Origin: DATKMG01 sp035541995 | GTDB taxonomy: Bacteria > Acidobacteriota > Terriglobia > Versatilivoradales > Versatilivoraceae | Assembly (NCBI GenBank): GCA_035541995.1 | Contig: DATKMG010000299.1 | Coordinates: forward strand, 1 to 7,028 | Length of the DNA: 7,028 bases | Direction: 5' to 3' | Shown here: one piece after another, positions 1-4,916 of the stretch | Numbering within the stretch: position 1 is the stretch's first letter | Layout of the letters: each line of letters begins with the position of its first letter | Position numbers and translations under genes: made by a program | The notes under the pieces: generated by a model | Told to the model about the DNA's origin: nothing | Database searches by the model: none | The model's input: the letters and a program-made list of their open reading frames with translations, nothing else

Positions 1-1617
1 CTCAGTGAAGTACCGGCCGCTCAGCAGACGGATGCGCATCGTTTGGAAGTATCCAGGACTAATTGCCAACCTGCTGGCGACTAGTTGATCGAAGGAATCC
101 AATTGGCCTTCAGGATTGAAAGATGTCTCAATTGATGCATGCCCGAAGGGGAGACAGTTTATAGCAGCGGTTGAACCAGCGCCGGGGAGAGCTGCAATTC
201 TCTCCAACGTCTGCTGTTCAAGGTTCTTTAGTTGCTGCATGCTTCGATTCGCAGATGGGAAGACCGTCATCGCCAATAGGTTTCTTGGATTAAAACCAGG
301 ATACACCGAGCGAAGACGAACGAAGCTCTTGATTAGCAGCCCGGCGCCGATCAACAGAATCAGCGCCAGAGCCATCTCCGAGACCACCAGCGTGCTCCTC
401 ACGCCCCCGGCGCTCGCGGGGGCCTGTCGAGATCCAGCCTGTTTTAGCGACTCACTCAAATCGACTCCAGAGATCCGAATGGCTGGTAAGATGCCAAAGA
501 GAAACCCCGTCAGCAGGGAGATTAGTGAGTTGAATGCCAGGACCCATCCATCCACATGAATCTCGTTGAGGCGTGGCAAGTCTGCCCCTGGAACCAGTGC
601 AAGAAAAGCCCGCACGCCCCACAAGCCGATCAGCAACCCCAACAAGCCGCCCAAAACCGAAATCAGCAGGCTCTCTGTGAGTAATTGCCGGACGAGACGA
701 AATCGGCTGGCCCCCAGCGAAGCACGAACCGCCATTTCTGGGAACCGGCTGAAGCTCCTCGCCAATAGCAGGTTGGCCACATTCGCGCAGGCTATGAGTA
801 GGATGAATCCGACAGCACCCAGGAGAACCAGCAGAGGATGCTTGACATCTCCAACCACATCCTCATACAAGGGAAATATGCGCAGAGCTTGCTCGCGGTC
901 GTTCTCCGAAGACCCTGTGACGACGCGCTGAGAGATGATTTTGGTCTCAGCTTGAGCTTGTTGAGTGGTAATGTCGGCAGCCATGCGGGCAATGACGCCG
1001 CTCACGGCGAGCTTTGGATTTCCCGCTCCCACAGGTAGTGGCGACCAGACATCGATTTTCGAGGGGAAGGCAAATCCGGCGGGCATAAGGCCCACGACAG
1101 TAAAGGCTGTTCCATCAAGGATAATGATCCTTCCGAGAATCGCCGGGTCAGCGCTAAACTCTGCACGCCACAATCTGTCGCTAATTACTGCATTTTGAGC
1201 CAGGTCTGTATTCTCTTCTCGCAGAAAAGTCCTGCCTGAAGCAGGGGCAACCCCCAGGGTTGGCCAGAAACTCGGCGTGACTTCACAGCGATGAACGACT
1301 ACTGGCTCGCCAATCCCCGTCAGATTAGCAAGGCCTGCACTGTAAGCAGCGATATGATCGAATGCTTGGCTCTGCTTCTTGAGTTCCAAGTATTGGCGTT
1401 CGGAGAGCGGACCAAAACCTCCATCAGGGGTACCGACCCCAACGAGAAAGAGCCGTTCCGGATGCGCGTAAGGGAGAGGGCGCAGCAAAACCGAGTTAAC
1501 GACTGTGAAGATCGCCGAATTTGCACCGATGCCAAGCGCTAACGTCAGGATTACTACCGCGGTAAACCCTGGATTCTTGCGCAACATGCGGAGGGTGAAA
1601 CGAAGGTCGTTGAGCAT
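1..1617 (-). CDS. ADOP-type MacB/FtsX-like ABC permease A, 3' end cut by window edge
   Basis: The frame is open from an ATG at 1617 down to base 1, giving 539 residues with no stop, so the C-terminal part (roughly 270 residues by family length) lies outside. Residues 1-50 hold a short basic cytoplasmic segment (MLNDLRF) and TM1 (about 18-40) with the family motif LALGIGANSAIF and LLRPLPY. A MacB-like periplasmic domain fills about 50-255. The first FtsX domain spans about 258-385: CANVANLLLAR at 277-287, then EMAVRASLGASR and QLLTESLL. A further TM lies at about 407-430 (ALALILLIGAGLLIKSF). The second periplasmic domain begins near 440 and contains PGYFQTMRIRLLSGR at the window edge. MacB relatives move no substrate through the membrane; they couple cytoplasmic ATP hydrolysis to periplasmic work. 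Substrate and ATPase partner are unknown here. It is the most downstream of three paralogues. No Shine-Dalgarno sequence precedes the ATG: the repeat at 1618-1647 abuts it. The start is supported by alignment with permease B, which begins with the same residues. Unlike many family members it lacks a long N-terminal cytoplasmic extension. Confidence 0.93.
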   Translation of the reverse strand, partial: MLNDLRFTLRMLRKNPGFTAVVILTLALGIGANSAIFTVVNSVLLRPLPYAHPERLFLVGVGTPDGGFGPLSERQYLELKKQSQAFDHIAAYSAGLANLTGIGEPVVVHRCEVTPSFWPTLGVAPASGRTFLREENTDLAQNAVISDRLWRAEFSADPAILGRIIILDGTAFTVVGLMPAGFAFPSKIDVWSPLPVGAGNPKLAVSGVIARMAADITTQQAQAETKIISQRVVTGSSENDREQALRIFPLYEDVVGDVKHPLLVLLGAVGFILLIACANVANLLLARSFSRFPEMAVRASLGASRFRLVRQLLTESLLISVLGGLLGLLIGLWGVRAFLALVPGADLPRLNEIHVDGWVLAFNSLISLLTGFLFGILPAIRISGVDLSESLKQAGSRQAPASAGGVRSTLVVSEMALALILLIGAGLLIKSFVRLRSVYPGFNPRNLLAMTVFPSANRSMQQLKNLEQQTLERIAALPGAGSTAAINCLPFGHASIETSFNPEGQLDSFDQLVASRLAISPGYFQTMRIRLLSGRYFTE

Positions 1618-1647
1618 AGTGTTGAGTGGTCAGTGGCGAGTTGCGAG
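1618..1647. repeat. Left inverted terminal repeat of cassette 1, heptamer array
   Basis: Four heptamers lie end to end: AGTGTTG, AGTGGTC, AGTGGCG, AGTTGCG, then AG. The array touches the start codon of permease A (1615-1617) and supplies its whole immediate 5' leader. It also contains the stop codon and the last codons of the IVP relic. It pairs with 2020-2049. Confidence 0.85.
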
Positions 1648-2007
1648 TTTCTGCCGCAGACCGTTCGTCATCTTTTGAAGCTGTTCGATCTGCGCCAGAA
1701 CTTGGTTCGCTTCTTCTTTACTGCAAAAGTTCAATTCCGTGGCAATCAAAAGCTGCGTCTCCAATTCAGCCAGAGCTCCTTCCGCGTTTGAAAAGGAACT
1801 GGACGAACTCCCCGAAGCGTGGCGTGACTGTCCCAAGGCTATATTTGGATGGGACCGAAACAGCACCCCATCGCAACTGGCTCACCGACCCGAACCGTTC
1901 ATCCGGAGGGAACTACGGGTTAGACTATAAATATCTTTGATTAAGCCCATGCTCTTCTGCCAGACCAGCAGATCCCTCTAGCTTTTGATTTTCTCTTCAG
2001 TTTTCAA
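1630..2007 (-). pseudogene. Decayed four-helix-bundle / S23-type IVP gene, copy 1
   Basis: Read on the minus strand from a TTG at 2007, with a Shine-Dalgarno-like GAGGTGG 6 nt upstream, the block gives an almost complete IVP-family protein of about 125 residues once lesions are corrected. Visible family features are RDLLVWQKSMGLIKDIY near the N-terminus, the core AVSVPSNIA-GQSRH, then AEGALAELETQLLIATELNF and a C-terminal helix ending KLATRH. Lesions are an in-frame TAG at 1978-1980 (expected Tyr), a 1-bp loss near 1911, a 1-bp gain near 1845, and a 1-bp loss near 1812 offset by a 1-bp gain near 1793, which turns EFVQFL into a run of serines. The stop TGA (1630-1632) lies inside the terminal repeat. 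Family proteins form four-helix bundles and are known from 23S rRNA intervening sequences; their function is poorly defined. A 78-residue open stretch (1630-1866) is just the least damaged part. Confidence 0.85.
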
Positions 2008-2013
2008 GTTCTT

Positions 2014-2020
2014 CCACCTC
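2014..2020 (-). promoter_or_regulatory. Shine-Dalgarno-like site of IVP relic copy 1
   Basis: GAGGTGG on the minus strand stands 6 nt before the TTG at 2007. It decides the start of the relic: the homologous position in copy 2 is an ATG with equal spacing. It is probably no longer useful because the gene is broken. Confidence 0.55.
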
Positions 2021-2049
2021 TCGCCACTCGCCACTGACCACTCGCCACT
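2020..2049. repeat. Right inverted terminal repeat of cassette 1, heptamer array
   Basis: On the plus strand the units read CCACTCG, CCACTGA, CCACTCG, CCACT, the reverse complement of the left end with three mismatches over 30 bp. Bases 2027-2042 form an exact 16-bp inverted match to 1625-1640. The Shine-Dalgarno-like site of the IVP relic starts at its inner edge. Confidence 0.85.
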
Positions 2050-2052
2050 ATT

Positions 2053-4482
2053 TCATTCATACCTCAGTGCCACCATGGGATCGACCTTCGTGGCTCTGCG
2101 CGCTGGCAAATAGGCGGCAATCGCAGCCACTACAAGAAACAACAGTGCCACGCCAACATAGGTCAGGGGATCGTTTTTTGTCACTCCAAAGAGCTGGCTG
2201 GAAATGTAACGGGATAGGCTGAACGAAAGTGCCGTTCCAGCAGAAAGGCCGACTAGTACAATTGATCCAGCGTGACGCATGATCATTCCAATCAGGTTGC
2301 CAGGTCTGGCACCCAAAGCCATGCGGATCCCGACTTCTTGGATCCGCTGGGCAACGAAGCTGGTCAGCATGCCGTAAAGCCCGGAGGTTGTCAGAATCAG
2401 AGCCAGAATGGCGAAGCTCCCAATCAAGACCAGCATCTCATGACGGTCGGTCATGGTGGAGCGAAGAGCGGTTTGAAGCGGGGTCGGTTGGCTGATGAAA
2501 AGGGATGCATCCAGTGCACGCAACTCCTTTCTCAGCCTGTCAGGGAGATCGGGCATTTTGGCTCTACCCCGAACCACCACGAACATCCACCATCGCAGAC
2601 TGCTCTGGGCGTAGGGGAAGTAAAGCTTGGGCTCCGCCGGCGTTTCCAACGACGAATGGTGTGTATCACCCACCACACCGACTACCGTGATTGGAGCATC
2701 ACCTCCGATTAGTCTCGTTCCAACCGGATTGGCGTGTCCCCAATACTTTCGGGCCAGGGCTTCGTTGACAATGGCTACGCGGGGAGTACTCTCACGGTCC
2801 GGGGCAATGAAGTCCCTGCCTGCCCTTATTGGGATCCCAAGAGTTTCAAAGTAGCCCGGCCCTATGCTTTCGTACATGACCCGCTCTTCGCTTGGTATGT
2901 CTGACCTCCCTTCAGGGTGCAATCCATCAATACTGGCTGAGGTGTTGGACATAGGAAGTGAAACACTCAGGCTGGCTCTTTCTACGCCGGGAATCGATTC
3001 TACGCGTTCTTGGATTTGAGTGTAGAAGGTGGCCTTCTGTGCATTGTTGGCATAATGGAGCCGTGAGGGTTTGATCATGATGTAAGTCACTCTTTCCGGT
3101 CGAAAGCCCGGGTCAACTCCCAGGAGACTCCACAAGCTGCGAAGCAACAACCCCACCCCAATCAATAACACCATGGAAAGAGTGATTTCTGCGCCCACAA
3201 GAAATCTCTGGAAGCGGCGTTTCCTCCGGCTTGTGGAAACACTCCAGCCGGTTTCTTTTAGAGATTCGTTGAGATGCATCCGCAGAACATGCCAGATAGG
3301 GGCCATCCCGAACAATAAAGCCGTCAACGAGGAAATGAGAAGCGTGTAACCCATCATTCGCCAATCCAGCTGGAAGTCCAGATTCTTAGGAGGAGATTGA
3401 TAGAGGAAGGAATTGAGGATATCCTGACCGACACGTGCTGCCATCAATCCCGCCAGGCCACCCGCTATTCCCAGCAGGAGGCTCTCTGTAAGAAGCTGCC
3501 TTATCATCCTCTGACGGCAGGCACCCAAGGCGGACCGGACCGCCATTTCTTTCTCTCGAGTCGCAGTGCGTGCCAGCAGCAGGTTGGCCACATTGGCACA
3601 AGTGATCAGCAAGACCATGGTCACTGCCACAAATAGGAGCACTAGGGCCGTCTTTTGCTTTCCCACCTCCACGTTATGGAGATCCTGCAATTGGATTCGG
3701 GTATTTCGATTGGTCTGGGGATATGCGGACTCGAGACGGCGGTTGATTTCCGTCATTTCCACACGAGCCTGTTGGATCGTCGTTCCTGACTTCAGACGGC
3801 CGAAAGCCGCCATGTAGCGGGCGGCGCGGTCCTGTAACATGTACTGCTCGGGAATCAAGGGCAAGAGCGCCCAATTGGTGGCATCCGGCTCACCTTTGTT
3901 ACTCGTCGACATCTCCATGCCGGGGATCCAGAATTCACGGGGTAAGACGCCACCAACCCTGTAGGGATTGTCATCCAGCATAAGGCTTTGTCCCAGGATG
4001 TCGGACCGCCCATTAAACCTTCCCTTCCAAAGCTGGTAGGAGATTATGACTATCTGGTTTCCTCGGGCCAGACAGTCATTTGGCTCGATCCCCCGTCCCA
4101 AGGCCGGTTTGTAACCAAATACGCTGAGTAGTTCCGGAGTGACCCGAAGCAAAAGGAGTTGAGTTGGTTCACCCGAATCTCGCAATATCATGGGATTCTC
4201 AAATGCCCAGCCCCCGATCTGCTCAAAAACCTGAGTCTGTTTCTGATAGTCTTGCAGATCCAGATAGGAGACACCGGGGAAGGGCACATCGGGAGTCAGG
4301 GTAGCCAGTCCCAACACCAAGTCCGAGTCCTTACATGGCAAGGTACGGAACAGGGCATGGTTTAGCTTGCCGAAAATCGCGAGATTAGCGCCGATGCCGA
4401 GTGCCAGGATGAAGATGATGAGACCGTAGTATCCCGGATTCCGGGCCATTTGACGCAAGGCAAAACGAAGGTCATTGAGCAT
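2053..4482 (-). CDS. ADOP-type MacB/FtsX-like ABC permease B, complete (809 aa)
   Basis: This is the only complete gene in the window, and its 809 residues match the usual length of acidobacterial duplicated orphan permeases. Order of parts: cytoplasmic start MLNDLRFALRQM; TM1 about 19-38 (LALGIGANLAIF); first MacB-like periplasmic domain about 50-272; first FtsX domain about 275-400 with CANVANLLLAR (295-305), EMAVRSALGACR and QLLTESLLLG; a TM at about 427-449; second periplasmic domain about 455-675 with GPGYFETLGIPIRAGRDF (541-558); second FtsX domain about 682-795 with GLYGMLTSFVAQR, EVGIRMALGAR and three TMs; C-terminus PARRATKVDP then LRYE. It should sit in the inner membrane with two large periplasmic domains. 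No Walker motifs occur in it or beside it, so any ATPase would be supplied elsewhere. TM1 and the segment after it (FGKLNHALFRTLPC) depart from the family pattern seen in A. The ATG is directly preceded by repeat DNA and has no Shine-Dalgarno sequence; the start rests on similarity to permease A. Substrate unknown. Confidence 0.96.
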   Translation of the reverse strand: MLNDLRFALRQMARNPGYYGLIIFILALGIGANLAIFGKLNHALFRTLPCKDSDLVLGLATLTPDVPFPGVSYLDLQDYQKQTQVFEQIGGWAFENPMILRDSGEPTQLLLLRVTPELLSVFGYKPALGRGIEPNDCLARGNQIVIISYQLWKGRFNGRSDILGQSLMLDDNPYRVGGVLPREFWIPGMEMSTSNKGEPDATNWALLPLIPEQYMLQDRAARYMAAFGRLKSGTTIQQARVEMTEINRRLESAYPQTNRNTRIQLQDLHNVEVGKQKTALVLLFVAVTMVLLITCANVANLLLARTATREKEMAVRSALGACRQRMIRQLLTESLLLGIAGGLAGLMAARVGQDILNSFLYQSPPKNLDFQLDWRMMGYTLLISSLTALLFGMAPIWHVLRMHLNESLKETGWSVSTSRRKRRFQRFLVGAEITLSMVLLIGVGLLLRSLWSLLGVDPGFRPERVTYIMIKPSRLHYANNAQKATFYTQIQERVESIPGVERASLSVSLPMSNTSASIDGLHPEGRSDIPSEERVMYESIGPGYFETLGIPIRAGRDFIAPDRESTPRVAIVNEALARKYWGHANPVGTRLIGGDAPITVVGVVGDTHHSSLETPAEPKLYFPYAQSSLRWWMFVVVRGRAKMPDLPDRLRKELRALDASLFISQPTPLQTALRSTMTDRHEMLVLIGSFAILALILTTSGLYGMLTSFVAQRIQEVGIRMALGARPGNLIGMIMRHAGSIVLVGLSAGTALSFSLSRYISSQLFGVTKNDPLTYVGVALLFLVVAAIAAYLPARRATKVDPMVALRYE

Positions 4483-4510
4483 AGTGGCTAGTGTTTAGTG
4501 GCGAGTGGCG
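4483..4510. repeat. Left inverted terminal repeat of cassette 2, heptamer array
   Basis: The units are AGTGGCT, AGTGTTT, AGTGGCG, AGTGGCG. The array abuts the ATG of permease B (4480-4482) and contains the TAA stop of the IVP relic. The two outer units have diverged more than the two inner ones relative to 4886-4913. Confidence 0.83.
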
Positions 4511-4871
4511 GACTTATGTCTCAAACTGTTCAGCCTTCTTTGAAGCTCGTTGACCGTCACTAGAACTTGACCCCCCTTCTCTTGACTTCAGAAGTTCAGT
4601 TCAAAAGCAATCAATAGCTGTGTCTCTACCTCAGCCAAGGATCCTTCCGCGTGCGAAAGGAACTGAACAAATTATCCCAAGGTTTGACGCGACTGTCCTT
4701 CGGTAACATTGAAAGAAACAGAAACAGCTGACCGTTGCGGCCGGCTCACCAACCCAAATCGCGCATCCTAAGGGAAGCCTCTTGCCAAGCCTTAGGCATC
4801 CTTGAATAACGCCATGCTTTTCGCCAAATCAGGAGACACTCGTAGCTCTTGAGCTTCTGTTCGCTGTTCAT
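4495..4871 (-). pseudogene. Decayed four-helix-bundle / S23-type IVP gene, copy 2
   Basis: Translation from the ATG at 4869-4871, preceded at 6 nt by AAGGGA, gives MNSEQKLKSY and LLIW before a 1-bp loss near 4818. In the frame that follows, the IVP pattern runs to the end: SMALFKDA, RFGLVS, SAVSVSFNVTEGQSRQTLG, FVQFLSHAEGSLAEVETQ, LLIAFELNF, then a last helix ending ATRH and TAA at 4495-4497. In-frame stops at 4792-4794, 4768-4770, 4672-4674 (Glu expected, as in the GEFVQFL of relatives) and 4588-4590 (Cys in copy 1) make it non-functional. It shares reading order, length (377 against 378 bp) and the C-terminal ATRH with copy 1, but has a different set of lesions, so the two decayed separately. 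Readable codons in the wrong-stop background suggest the loss is fairly recent relative to permease divergence. Confidence 0.83.
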
Positions 4872-4877
4872 GTTTTG

Positions 4878-4884
4878 TCCCTTC
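4878..4884 (-). promoter_or_regulatory. Shine-Dalgarno-like site of IVP relic copy 2
   Basis: GAAGGGA on the minus strand stands 6 nt before the ATG at 4871. Its position just inside the terminal repeat equals that in copy 1, supporting a compact cassette layout of repeat, ribosome site, gene, repeat. Confidence 0.55.
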
Positions 4885-4913
4885 TCGCCACTCGCCACTG
4901 ACCACTCGTCACT
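4884..4913. repeat. Right inverted terminal repeat of cassette 2, heptamer array
   Basis: On the plus strand it reads CT then CGCCACT, CGCCACT, GACCACT, CGTCACT, that is AGTGACG, AGTGGTC, AGTGGCG, AGTGGCG, AG on the minus strand. The order of unit variants (GGTC second, then two GGCG) is the same as at the right end of cassette 1, so the array is inherited as a unit and not made afresh. Confidence 0.83.
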
Positions 4914-4916
4914 GCA

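Larger units (their letters stand above)
1618..2049 (-). mobile_element. IVS-like cassette, copy 1: heptamer inverted repeats around a dead IVP gene
   Basis: This 432-bp block fills the gap between permeases B and A almost exactly: one end touches the ATG of A, the other is 3 bp from the stop of B. Its ends (1618-1647 and 2020-2049) are inverted repeats matching at about 27 of 30 positions, including a perfect 16-bp core AGTGGTCAGTGGCGAG. Inside is one gene-sized relic of the four-helix-bundle/IVP family read on the minus strand. The same arrangement recurs at 4483-4913. Size, inverted ends and cargo are like the intervening sequences found in 23S rRNA genes of some bacteria; that this is a mobile element is inference. 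No transposase is present, so any movement would need outside help. An alternative is ancestral duplication together with the permease genes. Confidence 0.55.
4483..4913 (-). mobile_element. IVS-like cassette, copy 2: heptamer inverted repeats around a dead IVP gene
   Basis: This 431-bp block lies between permeases C and B, touching the ATG of B and ending 3 bp from the stop of C, the same placement as copy 1. Its ends (4483-4510 and 4886-4913) are inverted repeats of four heptamers, identical over the two inner units (14 bp) and matching at about 24 of 28 positions overall. The interior holds a relic of the same IVP-family gene in the same orientation. A 4-bp direct repeat (GCAT on the plus strand, 4479-4482 and 4914-4917) brackets it and could be a target duplication, although 4 bp can match by chance. 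Homology to copy 1 is clear from shared interior blocks, such as the region encoding ELETQLLIA/EVETQLLIA. Confidence 0.55.

Noticed and set aside
116..559. Plus-strand open frames in 116-559 and 566-931
   Set aside because: They lie antisense to permease A, which is clearly coding, and show no domain or recognisable motif.
792..1535. Short minus-strand frames at 792-992 and 1320-1535
   Set aside because: They are out of frame with permease A, whose frame is open throughout the same bases.
1..1617. Permease A as a broken gene, since no long complete frame is seen here
   Set aside because: Direct translation from 1617 to 1 gives 539 uninterrupted codons with all family motifs; it is merely cut by the window.
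1630..1866. A 78-residue open frame on the minus strand as a separate small gene
   Set aside because: It starts inside the IVP relic, lacks the N-terminal half of the family, and its serine run comes from two offsetting frameshifts. It is the residue of a pseudogene.
1924..1929. TATAGT on the minus strand as a -10 box for permease A
   Set aside because: No acceptable -35 sequence lies at the right distance, and the bases belong to the readable IVP relic.
2021..2049. Heptamer arrays as a CRISPR array or a simple terminator
   Set aside because: Units are adjacent without spacers, and no GC hairpin followed by a T run is present; they pair only over long range with the opposite end of the cassette.
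2272..2712. Plus-strand open frame of 146 residues
   Set aside because: It is antisense to the second half of permease B, has low-complexity composition and no family resemblance.
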